A stretch of 64,000 nt of DNA from a candidate division Hyd24-12 bacterium UBA6080 (GTDB lineage Bacteria > Fermentibacterota > Fermentibacteria > Fermentibacterales > JCC-6): positions 62,001 to 126,000 of the forward strand of contig DIXM01000012.1 in NCBI GenBank assembly GCA_002436025.1, written 5' to 3'. Below the pieces are notes generated by a model, which did no database searches, was not told the origin of the DNA, and saw nothing but the letters and a program-made list of their open reading frames with translations. How positions within the stretch are numbered: the stretch's first letter is position 1; each line of letters opens with the position of its first letter. The position numbers and the translations under genes were made by a program. Shown here in pieces: positions 16,863 through 26,708 of this stretch.

Positions 16863-19114
16863 CGGTCAACCACCAGCATACGGGTGGACTCGGAAAGACC
16901 ACTGCCCTGAAGAAGAATGAAGTAAAGGCCGGGGGCAAGACCCCCGGTCGAATACTGGAACCTGTGCTCCCCGGCTTCAAAAACACCGCTGATCACAGGT
17001 TCGACGATCCTGCCCGCCAGGTCGACTACGCTCATGCTGTAGAAACCGGGCAAAGCGATGTCCATACCAAGTTGAACAAGAGATGCCGAAGGGTTGGGGA
17101 ACGCCGGGAGAAGCACGTCGGACTCCGGTGCAGAGCCCTCGATACCCTGGGGCCATGTTTGTATTGAGCCGAAAGCGGGCGTCATGTTGTGCATCCTTGC
17201 ACCGACCATCAGTTCCGAACCTCCCTGCGCGCTGAAAGTCAGCTCGGCCTGCCCGGATGCATCGGTCATTGCCTGCACGTAGAAAGTTTCGGGGGTTTCG
17301 GGATGGTTACCTATACCGTCGGTGATCGTCACCACAGCCCCGGCAACGGGCGAACCCTGGGAGGTCACGGTGACCGTCACGGTGTTCCCGCCGTGAAATG
17401 CGTGGGAGGGGCAGGACAATTGCAGGGGGAAGGGCGATCCCGTTTCGTCGCAGTTGAAGATGTCCATTGAAGGGTCGCCGAACCAGTGGTACATCCTGGC
17501 GTTGCTCAACCCGGCCTCACCGTAGTAGGTGATTATGTCGGCCTGGGCAGCGGCATGGGTTTCCGCGACACAGGTGTTGCCCTCGTCGAAGAGCTGCCAG
17601 TAAAGCACCCTGTCGAACCTGTGGTTCACGACCGTAGCGGAAGGAGCGCTGGCTCCGCACGTTCCGCTTGCGCCCCTTCCTGCCGCGTAAAGCCAGCTTT
17701 CACACAGGCAATTGTAGGCCTTGTCGTGGGCTCCGTTCTCACAGGCCACATTGAAGACCGGTGGAAAGAACGTGTTGGTGAGGGCGTAGATGGATCCGGC
17801 GCTCCAGCCCGGGGCCCACTGCCATGTTGTTATGGAACCGTGCCCCCTGTAGTTCACCGTTCCCACACCGGCATTGATCCTCTCCTGTACCTGCTGCTGG
17901 GTGGCTCCCTCGGGGGGGAAATAGGTGTCGAAGACCGGATCGATGATGTCATAGTCCCAGTTCTTGATGGCGTTCTTGTTGGCGGTGTACTTGGAGGGGT
18001 ATTCCTCCTCGTGGGCGCAGAGCATGGTGGTCGCGGGCATGGATGGCATTCCGGGGGTGCCCGTGAACATTGAGTAGCTCATGGATTTGTCCATCATGTT
18101 GGCAAGGTTGCCAGCCCCGGCGGGAAATCGGCCCACGGCTATGTCCGGCATGTTGTCGCCGTCGAGTGTCTGATAGAAGTAGTCGCCGTAGAACGGGCCG
18201 AAATTGAACGAGGGAAGCTGCTGATGAGTGGCTGCGATCAGGGCGAACCTGGTGGTTCCTTCCTGAAAGTGCGACTGGATGGTGGCCTTTATGGTCGCCG
18301 GAGTTGAGTTTGGGGGAAGGACCTCGATGACGACCCTGTACCCGAGAAGGTTGACCATGGAGAGCAGGGGCGTGATCTCGGGAAGGTTCTCCTCCACTGT
18401 GATGACTATGTAGACAACGCCGTCCTGCGTGATGGGATCAGGGTTCACGGGCACTTCCATGATGTCGAAATTGAGCACGAGGCTTGAAAGCATCCGGGCC
18501 CTCTCCGGTGCAAGAGGTGTTTGAACACCCTGATCTCCCTCGAACGAGACGTTCACGGTCATGGAGGCGGCAGCTTCGAGAAGCCCGGTTTGCGGGTTCC
18601 AACGGAATGGGTTGAGAAGAAGCCGGACGGTGTTCAGCCCGAAAAGGGTCTGGGGGGCGTAAAGAACCGCTGTCTCTGCGGGGTGAAGACCCTGAAGGTC
18701 GCCGGAGAGCTCGACGAACGCAGGGGGCTCGAGATCGCAGTCGCAGCCGAGGGGCTGGACGGGGTGGATATTGAAATGGCCGACAGGCGTCCAGGTGGCC
18801 TCGACCGAAGCCACCACCGCCACCATTCCGGCGGGAATGCCGATGGCAAGAGGCACCACCGGAAGCTCAGGTGAACCTGGGAGGAGGTCGGTGTTCCAGT
18901 TGTAGCCGGGAAGTTCGATCCTGGTGCATCCGTTTTCAGGTACCATCCCGAAGCCGGGTACCTCGAGCTCGATTGAAACACCATCGGGACTGAAGTCACG
19001 GGATGTGGCAACAGCCTGTCCACGGTATTCCCCACCCAGGGAATGCCATTCTCCGTTGAAACCGTTCAAGGTTGCCAGTAGAAGCAACAGGACAATCATT
19101 TCAGATTCTTTCAT
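16859..19114 (-). CDS. Gingipain-family (C25) cysteine peptidase with T9SS-type sorting domain
   Basis: 751 residues. A signal peptide (MIVLLLLLATLNGFNG) leads to a propeptide-like beta domain (to about residue 210), then the caspase-like C25 domain: LGYRVVIEVLP, a VGRFPAG strand, catalytic His425 in NYRGHGS and Cys458 in FNVACENG. Residues about 560-660 are an Ig-like domain, and the last 80 residues are a Bacteroidetes-type C-terminal sorting domain (FPNPSASLVQLGM, DLAGRIVEP, LAPGLYFILL). Known members are secreted proteases or, like PorU, sortases that remove such domains. The length and presence of its own sorting domain favour a secreted protease, but PorU-like activity cannot be ruled out. 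Translation is coupled to the upstream kinase gene (four-base overlap). Confidence 0.9.
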   Translation of the reverse strand: MKESEMIVLLLLLATLNGFNGEWHSLGGEYRGQAVATSRDFSPDGVSIELEVPGFGMVPENGCTRIELPGYNWNTDLLPGSPELPVVPLAIGIPAGMVAVVASVEATWTPVGHFNIHPVQPLGCDCDLEPPAFVELSGDLQGLHPAETAVLYAPQTLFGLNTVRLLLNPFRWNPQTGLLEAAASMTVNVSFEGDQGVQTPLAPERARMLSSLVLNFDIMEVPVNPDPITQDGVVYIVITVEENLPEITPLLSMVNLLGYRVVIEVLPPNSTPATIKATIQSHFQEGTTRFALIAATHQQLPSFNFGPFYGDYFYQTLDGDNMPDIAVGRFPAGAGNLANMMDKSMSYSMFTGTPGMPSMPATTMLCAHEEEYPSKYTANKNAIKNWDYDIIDPVFDTYFPPEGATQQQVQERINAGVGTVNYRGHGSITTWQWAPGWSAGSIYALTNTFFPPVFNVACENGAHDKAYNCLCESWLYAAGRGASGTCGASAPSATVVNHRFDRVLYWQLFDEGNTCVAETHAAAQADIITYYGEAGLSNARMYHWFGDPSMDIFNCDETGSPFPLQLSCPSHAFHGGNTVTVTVTSQGSPVAGAVVTITDGIGNHPETPETFYVQAMTDASGQAELTFSAQGGSELMVGARMHNMTPAFGSIQTWPQGIEGSAPESDVLLPAFPNPSASLVQLGMDIALPGFYSMSVVDLAGRIVEPVISGVFEAGEHRFQYSTGGLAPGLYFILLQGSGLSESTRMLVVDR

Positions 19115-22100
19115 TCTTCATTTACGTACTCTATCTTCACTGTTGTGATGTAAATTTCCAGGGCATTCAACTGCCTTCTTACCTCTTCATGGTCCTTGTC
19201 TCGGGCGGCTGTTTCCATGGCGCCGCCGATGCTGCTGATTCCATCGAAACCGTATCCGCCCCCCGTACCCTTCATGCTGTGGGCAAGTCTTTCGACTTCC
19301 GCAAAACCGCCCTCAGCCAGGAGCGTTTCGATACGGGATACATCGTTGCGTCGGTTTTCGAGGTAACCCGGTATCAGGGACATGAGGTCCTCGGGAATCC
19401 TCGCGGAGGGAGTCTCGGTGGCTGGAAAAAGGGTTTCATCACTGGAAGGTGCGGCAGCTCCCGCAAGTATCTCCTCAAACCTTTCGAACAGGGTCGTCTT
19501 CCTGACGGGTTTGGACACATGGAAGTCGCAACCTGCCTTGAGGCACCTTTCCACTTCCTCCCTCATCGCGTAGGCCGTAAGCGCCACTATGGGGACCCTG
19601 TCCGCGCCCTTCTCCCTTTCCAACCGTCTTATGGCGGCCGTTGCCTCGAATCCGTCCATCAGCGGCATCTGCATGTCCATAAGGATGAGGTCGAACCGGG
19701 ACGACTCGAAGGCCTCCAGCGCTTCGCGCCCGTTCTCGACCTGAACAACCTCCCAGGGAAGCGCCGTGAGATACCTCATCAGAAGAAAACGGTTCTCAGG
19801 CGAGTCCTCGGCCACAAGGACGCGCAGAGGACGGTTAAGGGCCTCGTGCGTGGCCGGAGGCCGGTTCCGGCGGACATCCGCGGGTCTGAGGGCCGATACA
19901 ACGGCGCCGTGCAGAACCACAGCGCCAACAGGCTTCACAAGGTGTGATGTTATTCCCAGTTCCTGGCAGGTCGCCTTGATCTCTGCGCTTGAATCGGAAG
20001 ACAGAAGAAGGATAATGGGACCGTCGAAAAGCTCTTCCCTGCGAAGCCTCGCGGCCAGGTCAAGGCCAGTCATTCCGGGCATGTTGAAGTCGAGAATGCA
20101 AAGGTCGAACTTCCTTTTGGCGGATGAGGCTTCACGAAGCAACCCCAGAGCAATGTCTCCACTCTCGGCAGTAACACATTCACCGCCCCATTCCACAAGC
20201 ATTGACCTTTGAATGGAAAGGTGGTTCACATTGTCGTCGACGGCCAGAATGCGAACCTTCCCGATTGGTTCGAGACCCAAAGGGGGAACTCCCTCGGGGG
20301 GGGGTGCAACCGGCAGTTGAAGAACAATGGAGAATGTGCTTCCCACACCCTCCCTGCTTTCAACCGAGATCTCGCCTTTCATCGACTCCACAAGCTTCCT
20401 GCATATGGCAAGCCCCAACCCCGTGCCGCCGAACCTTCTCGAATGTGATGAGTCGACCTGGATGAAACTCTGGAAGATCGATTCGAGCTTCCCCTCGGGT
20501 ATGCCTATTCCGGTGTCGGTCACGCCCATGTAAACCCTGTCGTCGCCCTCGGGGCGCACGATGATGCTCACCTCTCCCCTTTCAGTGAACTTGACGGCGT
20601 TCCCCACCAGATTGATGAGGATCTGTCTGATCCTCTCCGGGTCACCCGAAACCCATACCGGAGTGGAGGGATGGATCGAGCAGGCGAGACCTATGCTCTT
20701 CTCGTGTGCACGCATGGCGAGGGTCTCGCATGTCTTCTCAACAAGGTCCGGAAGACTGAAGGGAATGCTCTCGAGGGCAATGTGGCCGGCGTCGGCCCTG
20801 GAAATGTCGAGGATGTCGTTTATAAGGTTTAGAAGACCCTCGCCGGCGTTGCGGCTGATCCTCACGTAGTTGGACTGTTCGGGGGAGAGTTCGGTCTCCC
20901 AGAGAAGGTCCGCCATCCCGATGATCGCGTTGAGCGGGGTCCTTATCTCATGGCTCATGTTGGAGAGGAACTCGCTCTTCACCCGGGCGGCGTTGAGGGC
21001 TGCCTCCCGGGCCTCTATCAGATCGACCTCGATGCGTTTTCTGTCGGTGATGTCACGCAGAATGCCGGTGGCATGCCACTGGCCGCCCGACTGGAAGGCG
21101 CTTATGGCAAGCTCGACGGGAAAGACCACCCCATCCTTCCTCTGGGCTTCTATCTCGAGAACGCGGTTGATCACCACGCCCTGCCCGGTGCGGCTGAACT
21201 CTTCGAAGCCCGTTGAGAACATCTCACGGTATGGTTCGGGTGCAAGAAGACTATGCAGGTCGAAACCTTCGACTTCCTGCCTTCTGTAACCGAACATGAC
21301 CTCGGCGGCAGAGTTGAAGAACGAGATCTGCCCCTGAGGGTTCATTATTATCACAGCGTCCTGCGCAGTGTCCGTTATTGTGCTGAAAAGGAGCTCGTTC
21401 TTCCGCAGCTTCTCCTCAATGTCCCTGCGTTCCTCCATGTCGGAGTAGATCGCAACGCCGCCCACTATCTCGTTGCCAATCTCTATCGGTGCTGCGGAGA
21501 GCAGCACGAACTTCTTCTCCATGCTTCTGCTGTAACGAACGCACTCGATCCCCACCACGCGTTCGCCGGAAACGACCCGAACGCTTGATGCCGTATTCCC
21601 CCTTTGTTCCTCAATGCCAAGGAGTTGGTCGAGATCCCGGCCTGCTGCCTCGGAGGCAGTCCACTCGAAAAGCCTTTCCGCCCCCGGGTTCCACTCCACG
21701 ACCCTTCCCTGCCGGTCAACCGTGACAACGGCGTCGGGAACGCACTGGATTATCCCCCTGAGGTAGCATGCCCCCTCAAGTGCCGGTTGAGACGGTTTTT
21801 CCGGTGGATCGGCGAGTGGTGCCGATGGCGTGATCGTTCCCACGACCCGGCCGTCGGGAAGAACAGCGGACAGCGACACCCGAACCTGAACGGTATCGGG
21901 GGGGCAGAGCAGAGTAGTCTCCACAGACCCTCCGGGAACTGGAAGGGGGTCTGCGAAAAAATGAGAGAACGGATGGTCGACAATCTCCCGGATGGAACGA
22001 CCGAGAATCCGGGCTGCCCGGCTGTTCACCCTGGTGACAAGCAGATCCGGAACGCGAAGTAGAACGACTCCGCAATCGATAAGGTCGGCCAGCCATGCTG

Positions 22101-22143
22101 TCTCAGGTGCGCTGGACGGTGCCCTTTCCCGCTGTTCCTCCAC
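19111..22143 (-). CDS. Hybrid sensor histidine kinase with PAS repeats, two receivers and an HPt domain
   Basis: About 1010 residues. Three PAS-like domains occupy residues 15-380 (VVEWNPGAERLFEWTASEA, ISFFNSAAEVMFGYRRQEV). HisKA has the phospho-His in SNMSHEIRTPLNAIIGMADL, and the HATPase carries VGNAVKFTERGEV, DTGIGIPEGKL and GGTGLGLAICRKL. Two receiver domains follow (LCILDFNMPGMTGLDLA; LILMDMQMPLMDGFEA) and a C-terminal HPt with LAHSMKGTGGGYGFD. No membrane helix is seen, so the signal is probably cytosolic. I chose GTG 22143 over a TTG at 22179, which would overlap the preceding gene by 77 bases; the true start is uncertain. Confidence 0.88.
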   Translation of the reverse strand: MEEQRERAPSSAPETAWLADLIDCGVVLLRVPDLLVTRVNSRAARILGRSIREIVDHPFSHFFADPLPVPGGSVETTLLCPPDTVQVRVSLSAVLPDGRVVGTITPSAPLADPPEKPSQPALEGACYLRGIIQCVPDAVVTVDRQGRVVEWNPGAERLFEWTASEAAGRDLDQLLGIEEQRGNTASSVRVVSGERVVGIECVRYSRSMEKKFVLLSAAPIEIGNEIVGGVAIYSDMEERRDIEEKLRKNELLFSTITDTAQDAVIIMNPQGQISFFNSAAEVMFGYRRQEVEGFDLHSLLAPEPYREMFSTGFEEFSRTGQGVVINRVLEIEAQRKDGVVFPVELAISAFQSGGQWHATGILRDITDRKRIEVDLIEAREAALNAARVKSEFLSNMSHEIRTPLNAIIGMADLLWETELSPEQSNYVRISRNAGEGLLNLINDILDISRADAGHIALESIPFSLPDLVEKTCETLAMRAHEKSIGLACSIHPSTPVWVSGDPERIRQILINLVGNAVKFTERGEVSIIVRPEGDDRVYMGVTDTGIGIPEGKLESIFQSFIQVDSSHSRRFGGTGLGLAICRKLVESMKGEISVESREGVGSTFSIVLQLPVAPPPEGVPPLGLEPIGKVRILAVDDNVNHLSIQRSMLVEWGGECVTAESGDIALGLLREASSAKRKFDLCILDFNMPGMTGLDLAARLRREELFDGPIILLLSSDSSAEIKATCQELGITSHLVKPVGAVVLHGAVVSALRPADVRRNRPPATHEALNRPLRVLVAEDSPENRFLLMRYLTALPWEVVQVENGREALEAFESSRFDLILMDMQMPLMDGFEATAAIRRLEREKGADRVPIVALTAYAMREEVERCLKAGCDFHVSKPVRKTTLFERFEEILAGAAAPSSDETLFPATETPSARIPEDLMSLIPGYLENRRNDVSRIETLLAEGGFAEVERLAHSMKGTGGGYGFDGISSIGGAMETAARDKDHEEVRRQLNALEIYITTVKIEYVNEE

Positions 22144-22675
22144 TTTCGGGACCTGCCTTTCCAACGCATTCCGAAACAAGCCCGGAGAGGGCCGAGGCTG
22201 TAAAGGGTTTCCTCAGAAAACCCGCGAGATCCAGCTTTTCGAATTTGCCCTTTATCTCGCCTTCACCGTAACCGGTCGTCATGATAACGGGGATCCCCGG
22301 GCTCAGGGCCCTGAGCTTGTGGTAGGCCTGAACGCCGTCTAACCTTGGCATGACAAGGTCGAGAACGATGCACCCTATACCTTCCCGGTGCTCCAGAAAG
22401 ACCTCGAGGGCTTCAGCGCCGTCCGCTGCGGTGAACACTGCGTAACCGGCGTTCTCAAGAACCCTCGTTCCGATGCGTCTGATTATCTCTTCGTCGTCCA
22501 CGAAGAGAACGCCGGGCCTCGCTTCGGGTTCTGGATCATGGGGATCGATCAATCTTTTCATGGCTTCGAGAGTCTCAAGAACAGACCTGTAATCGGCCAT
22601 CCCGTCCTGGGTCACATGAACGGCAAGACCTGAAAGCTTTCTTTCAAGCAGCTCCAGAAGTCCGATGAGAATCAA
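22103..22675 (-). CDS. Response regulator, single receiver domain with N-terminal extension
   Basis: 190 residues. About 50 N-terminal residues of likely helical structure precede a receiver domain: VLFVDDEEIIRR acidic pocket, phospho-acceptor Asp in IVLDLVMPRLDG, Thr in VIMTTGYG and Lys in FLRKPFT. No DNA-binding or enzymatic output domain follows, so it probably acts by protein contact, perhaps as a phosphate shuttle for the hybrid kinase whose gene overlaps its 3' end. The TTG start at 22675 has GGGAG about ten bases upstream. Confidence 0.85.
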   Translation of the reverse strand: MILIGLLELLERKLSGLAVHVTQDGMADYRSVLETLEAMKRLIDPHDPEPEARPGVLFVDDEEIIRRIGTRVLENAGYAVFTAADGAEALEVFLEHREGIGCIVLDLVMPRLDGVQAYHKLRALSPGIPVIMTTGYGEGEIKGKFEKLDLAGFLRKPFTASALSGLVSECVGKAGPESGGTAGKGTVQRT

Positions 22676-22726
22676 GTCCGTATATCTCCCTTCATCCCTT
22701 CCCCTGTGCCTGCCTGCATGTCAAGT

Positions 22727-24127
22727 TTATTCCAAAGCCCCTTCGGAAGCAAGTGTGGAAGAAGCCAGTATCTCCGGGGACTTGCGTTTCCATGTGCCGG
22801 TTGCGAACCAGACTCCCCCTGCAAGTGCCGTCAGCACGTTGGAAACGAACATGGCCCACCAGAGCCCGTCCTTTCCCATTGAGGTGTGGAACGCAAGGAA
22901 GTAGGCCAGGGGGATCCTCATGACCCACAATCTGGCCATGTTCAGTACCATTACGGGAAGTGTGAAACCGGACCCCTGGAAGCTTCCGAAAAGCACCGTG
23001 ACGAAACCGAAGGCGTAGACTGAAGGGGTGGTGATGCGGAACATGGTTCTGCCAACCTCCATGACTGCAGGGTCGTTCACGAACAGCCCCGATATGGAGT
23101 CACCCAGGAAGAACATTGGCACGGTGATCGGAAGCAGTATCAGGCCGATGACAACAAGCGCCCTCAGGGTGGACCTTCCGGCCCGCCCCGGTAGACCGGC
23201 CCCAAGGCACTGCCCAACTGCTGCAGCGTTGGCCTGTGAAAGCCCCATGGCTGGAACCAGGGCGAGATGGATTATTCGGTTTCCCACACCGAACGCCGCT
23301 GTCACTGCACTGCCGAACGAGTTTACGATACCCAGCAGAACGGTGAAGCCCAGGCTTGTCCCGGCCTGGCCAAGGCTTATTGGAAGGCCTATGGAAAGGA
23401 GCCTTGAGATCGTGCGTGCTTCGGGTCTGAGGGTGGCCTTCGTCAACCTGAAGCCGGACTGTCCCCTGAAGAGGCGCACTGTTCCGATAACCGAGGCAAG
23501 ACCGTGGCAGAAGACGGTTGCGGCAGCCGCGCCGGTAACTCCCAGGGCAGGGATCGGACCCACTCCGAAGATCAGAAGGGGGTCGAGAACTGCATTCAGA
23601 ACAACCGTGACAAGGCTTACCTGAAGCGGGCCCATGGTGTTGCCGAGTCCGGTGCTTATGCCCTGGTAAACGAAGAAGGGAAACATCAGGGGAAGCCCGG
23701 CAAGTATCCAGGTGAGATAGGTCTGAGTCTCAGTGATGGAGTCCGTGGGAGTGTTCAGCAGCCTTATTATGGCAGGCGCGAAAAACAGGCCGAGGACACC
23801 CAGGACCACCCCGATCACGGAGAGTATGAGAAAGGTCTGGCCGCCCGCCCTTCGTGCGAGGTCATCCCGTCCGGCACCCCTGTACTGAGAGACAAGTGTT
23901 GTTCCTGCCGACCCGAGCCCCATCCCCAGCGCCATGGCGATGAAAACCACGTTCATGGAGATCGTCGGCGCAACAAGGCTCTGCCTTCCGAGTTTTCCCA
24001 GCCAGAAGGCATCGGCCAGATTGTACAGGGTCTGAAGCAGATGGGCGGCCATGACGGGCCAGGCCAGACGAAGGAGTTTGCCCGTTACCGAGCCACTGGT
24101 CATGTCCAGCGATGTGCCCTGCTTCAA
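22727..24127 (-). CDS. MATE-family efflux transporter
   Basis: 466 residues with about twelve membrane helices in two related halves. The first helix region has LLRLAWPVMAAHLLQTLYNLADAFWLGKLG, and the second half repeats it with LSIGLPISLGQAGTSLGFTVLLGIV, both typical of MATE/NorM carriers that export cationic drugs or metabolites against Na+ or H+. It overlaps the upstream metallo-hydrolase gene at ATGA and ends the TetR-led efflux operon that also encodes the RND pump. Confidence 0.93.
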   Translation of the reverse strand: MKQGTSLDMTSGSVTGKLLRLAWPVMAAHLLQTLYNLADAFWLGKLGRQSLVAPTISMNVVFIAMALGMGLGSAGTTLVSQYRGAGRDDLARRAGGQTFLILSVIGVVLGVLGLFFAPAIIRLLNTPTDSITETQTYLTWILAGLPLMFPFFVYQGISTGLGNTMGPLQVSLVTVVLNAVLDPLLIFGVGPIPALGVTGAAAATVFCHGLASVIGTVRLFRGQSGFRLTKATLRPEARTISRLLSIGLPISLGQAGTSLGFTVLLGIVNSFGSAVTAAFGVGNRIIHLALVPAMGLSQANAAAVGQCLGAGLPGRAGRSTLRALVVIGLILLPITVPMFFLGDSISGLFVNDPAVMEVGRTMFRITTPSVYAFGFVTVLFGSFQGSGFTLPVMVLNMARLWVMRIPLAYFLAFHTSMGKDGLWWAMFVSNVLTALAGGVWFATGTWKRKSPEILASSTLASEGALE

Positions 24128-24762
24128 GACCGGGGGAAAAAGGGATTCGTGGCCGTTTCCCTTTTCAGGGTGGTTTCGGGTCCGTGTCCGGGAAGGACCC
24201 TCAATGTTTCGGACAGGGGGATAATCCTTTCACGGATCGATCGGATGATCTGCCCGTAATCGCCCCCCGGAAGGTCGGTCCTTCCTATCGAGCCCTGGAA
24301 GACCGTGTCTCCCGAGAACAGAAGCCCGTGTCCGAGCAGACAAATGCTGCCCGGGGAGTGGCCGGGAGTGTGTATGACCGTGAAACAGAGGTGTCCGACC
24401 CTTACTTCATCGGCATCTTCCAGAAGCCGTGAAGGGGCCGGAGGGGGCGCAATTGAGAATCCGTACGAAGCGGCGACCTCAACTGCCCGTAAGAGCATGG
24501 GAGCATCCAGCCTGTGGAGCATTGTGGGAACGCCCAGCTCACCGTTGCCCCAGACATGATCGAAATGGCCGTGAGTGTTGACTGTCGCCGTGAGTTCGCG
24601 GATCCCCATCCCTGTCATTACCGCCCCCAGCGGGGCCGTGTTCCCGCCGGGATCAACCACCATGCCCATACCGGTTTCGGGACACGCGATGATCCAGCAA
24701 TTGGTCTCTATGGGCCCGAGAACCACTCGCCGGATGTTGGGGGCGCTGCCGTTCGTTTTCAA
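24124..24762 (-). CDS. Metallo-beta-lactamase-fold hydrolase, glyoxalase II-like
   Basis: 212 residues with the two-metal motif VNTHGHFDHVWGN (HxHxDH) near residue 62, a second His in HTPGHSPGSICLLG, Asp in LLFSGDTVFQGSIGRTDLPGGD and the final His in LPGHGPETTL. This set matches the GloB-like group that hydrolyses thioesters such as S-lactoylglutathione, though many members have unknown substrates. It overlaps genes on both sides, so it is expressed with the efflux operon and could detoxify or process a compound handled by the pumps (inference). Confidence 0.9.
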   Translation of the reverse strand: MKTNGSAPNIRRVVLGPIETNCWIIACPETGMGMVVDPGGNTAPLGAVMTGMGIRELTATVNTHGHFDHVWGNGELGVPTMLHRLDAPMLLRAVEVAASYGFSIAPPPAPSRLLEDADEVRVGHLCFTVIHTPGHSPGSICLLGHGLLFSGDTVFQGSIGRTDLPGGDYGQIIRSIRERIIPLSETLRVLPGHGPETTLKRETATNPFFPRS

Positions 24763-25604
24763 TGGGAAAGCATCTCCATCCTTGACACAAGCTGCTCTCT
24801 GGAAAGGGAGTCGGTAACAAGGGGCAGCATGTCCTTGTATACAAGTGCCGCCTGATCGTTCATTCCAAGACGCTGGCGCGAGAGGGCCAGGCAGTTCATT
24901 GCCATGAGGTCGCGGGGGTTCATGGCAAGCGCCATCTCCGCCTCGTATCCCGCTTCCTCGTAGAGGTCGAGCATTCCGTAAACGACGGCGAGCTGAGTCC
25001 TTGCTCCCGGATAGGCCGGTGCCAGTGAAACCGTCCGCTGCAGCAGGGGAAGGGCTGCAGCCGGCTCACCCGCCACGATGTGCATGCAGGCAAGGTTGAA
25101 ATGGGGTGAGGGGTCTGAGGGAGCCCTTCTGATGGCCGTGGTGAAGCACGCCGCAGCGTCCTGCAGCCTTCCCGCCTCGAGGTAGGCGCGACCCAGATTG
25201 TTGAAGGCGGAAGCGTCGGAAGGATCGGTTGAAACAGCGATCTCTCCCGATGAGATCGCTCCACCCACATTGCCCATTCCCACCAGGGCTCCGCAGAGAA
25301 GGGCCTGGGCGCCCCTTCTTCGCGGCTGAAGGGTCAGAACCCTTTCAGCAGCGGCGGCAGCCTCACCGTACCTGCCCTGATCAAGCAGGACTACTGCGAG
25401 GTTGTGCCAGGCGTCGGTGTTCATTGAATCGGTTGCCAGAACGGTTCGAAGCCACGCTTCCGCGCCTTCAAGGTCTCCCCCGGCGTAGGCATCCGACGCT
25501 TCAAGGAAAGCCTCAGAGACGGGGTCGGGCATCTCACCCCGTGAGCAGGCAAAATGCAGCATGGCCAGCAGGACGACCAGGGTAACTCGCACAGGCATCT
25601 CCAT
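24759..25604 (-). CDS. TPR-repeat lipoprotein
   Basis: About 281 residues from the ATG at 25604; a GTG at 25625 and an ATG at 25598 are also possible. The N-terminus is hydrophobic and ends in LHFACSRGE, a weak lipobox. Six or seven tetratricopeptide repeats follow (AWHNLAVVLLDQGRYGEAAAAAERVL, AFNNLGRAYLEAGRLQDAAACF). Such proteins scaffold protein complexes at the membrane. Its place between the adaptor gene and the hydrolase gene in the efflux operon suggests it may help to assemble or stabilise the pump, but there is no direct evidence. Confidence 0.82.
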   Translation of the reverse strand: MEMPVRVTLVVLLAMLHFACSRGEMPDPVSEAFLEASDAYAGGDLEGAEAWLRTVLATDSMNTDAWHNLAVVLLDQGRYGEAAAAAERVLTLQPRRRGAQALLCGALVGMGNVGGAISSGEIAVSTDPSDASAFNNLGRAYLEAGRLQDAAACFTTAIRRAPSDPSPHFNLACMHIVAGEPAAALPLLQRTVSLAPAYPGARTQLAVVYGMLDLYEEAGYEAEMALAMNPRDLMAMNCLALSRQRLGMNDQAALVYKDMLPLVTDSLSREQLVSRMEMLSH

Positions 25605-25643
25605 TCCAATGGCCGTAATATGCACAATGCGAACCGGATTGGT

Positions 25644-26708
25644 TCAGGAACGCGCTCTGACTGCGCGAACTCCCTGTGACAGAGGCGCCGTTGAGCGAAG
25701 TATCACCTCTTCCCCGAAACCAATGCCTGTGATCACCTGGATGGAGTCGCCGGACTGGATGCCCAGCGTCACCGTCCTGAAGTCCACCCTTCCGTCCTCT
25801 CCAAGTACGGGAACCTGCATGGTGCCTTCAACGATGACCACTGCGTCGGCAGGGATTACAACAGTGCCGCCTGCCATGTCCAGCTCTACGAAGAGAATGC
25901 CGCTTATGCCGGGGCGGACCGGAGCCCCCCTGCCGACAGAAAAACGCGCGGTTACCGGAACAAGCCCCGTCAGGGGATCCACGGAACGTGCGACGCTCTC
26001 CACCGTACCCTCCAGAGAAGGGTATTCACCCACCGCGGGAAGAAAGACGGCCGTCATGCCGGGTCGGATCTCAAAAAGGTGCCGCTCGGGAACCAGAAGC
26101 CTTACCATGAGGCCATCGCCGATAACCGAAGCAACGATGTCGCCCGGCGGGGAGAACTCTCCGTTCCTTCCCCTCACCGTTCCCACTATTCCGTCAAAGG
26201 GGGCCTTGAGAAGACCTGTCCGTTCCCCTGCCAATGCAGCCGCCAGGGCGTAACGCGCCCCGCCCACCGCAGCTTCCGAGGCCGATGATGCCGCCAGGGC
26301 ACCAAGAAGGGCGGTTTCACTGATGGCGCCCGCCTCGTAAAGCTCCCTGCTTCGCGTGGCGTCGTTCACCGCGTTCTCCTCCCTTCCCAGCGCGGCCCGC
26401 AGTTCCTCTTGCGCAGCGGCTGCCGCTCCCGAGAGCGCCTCGTCTCCGCTCAGCTCAGCCATGGTCTCCCCGGCTTTCACCGAATCTCCCACGCTCACCG
26501 CCATCAGGCGGAGCATGCCCCCGGGTGACACGAGGAAAGCCTCTGAGCCCGGTTCCAGAAGTGCGCTGAACTCGACGGTCCGGCGAATATCAGAGGGAGA
26601 AACGGTCATCGTTTCCACTTCGATCGGAGCGGTTGAAGCATCTTCGACTTTGGAGCACCCGGTCAGAAAGATCATGCAGAGAAAGAGGTCGGTGGTTCGG
26701 GCTCTCAT
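25644..26708 (-). CDS. RND efflux periplasmic adaptor (HlyD family), second of two
   Basis: 354 residues. A lipoprotein signal with lipobox LTGC ends near residue 18. The lipoyl/barrel halves follow (GGMLRLMAVSVGDSVKAGETMAELSGDEA near residue 65; GLLKAPFDGIVGTVRGRNGEFSPPGDIV near residue 160), with a short helical hairpin between them, then a beta-barrel and a membrane-proximal domain. It links the inner-membrane pump to an outer-membrane channel. Its start overlaps the pump stop by four bases. A related adaptor lies on the pump's other side at 29764-30834. Confidence 0.9.
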   Translation of the reverse strand: MRARTTDLFLCMIFLTGCSKVEDASTAPIEVETMTVSPSDIRRTVEFSALLEPGSEAFLVSPGGMLRLMAVSVGDSVKAGETMAELSGDEALSGAAAAAQEELRAALGREENAVNDATRSRELYEAGAISETALLGALAASSASEAAVGGARYALAAALAGERTGLLKAPFDGIVGTVRGRNGEFSPPGDIVASVIGDGLMVRLLVPERHLFEIRPGMTAVFLPAVGEYPSLEGTVESVARSVDPLTGLVPVTARFSVGRGAPVRPGISGILFVELDMAGGTVVIPADAVVIVEGTMQVPVLGEDGRVDFRTVTLGIQSGDSIQVITGIGFGEEVILRSTAPLSQGVRAVRARS

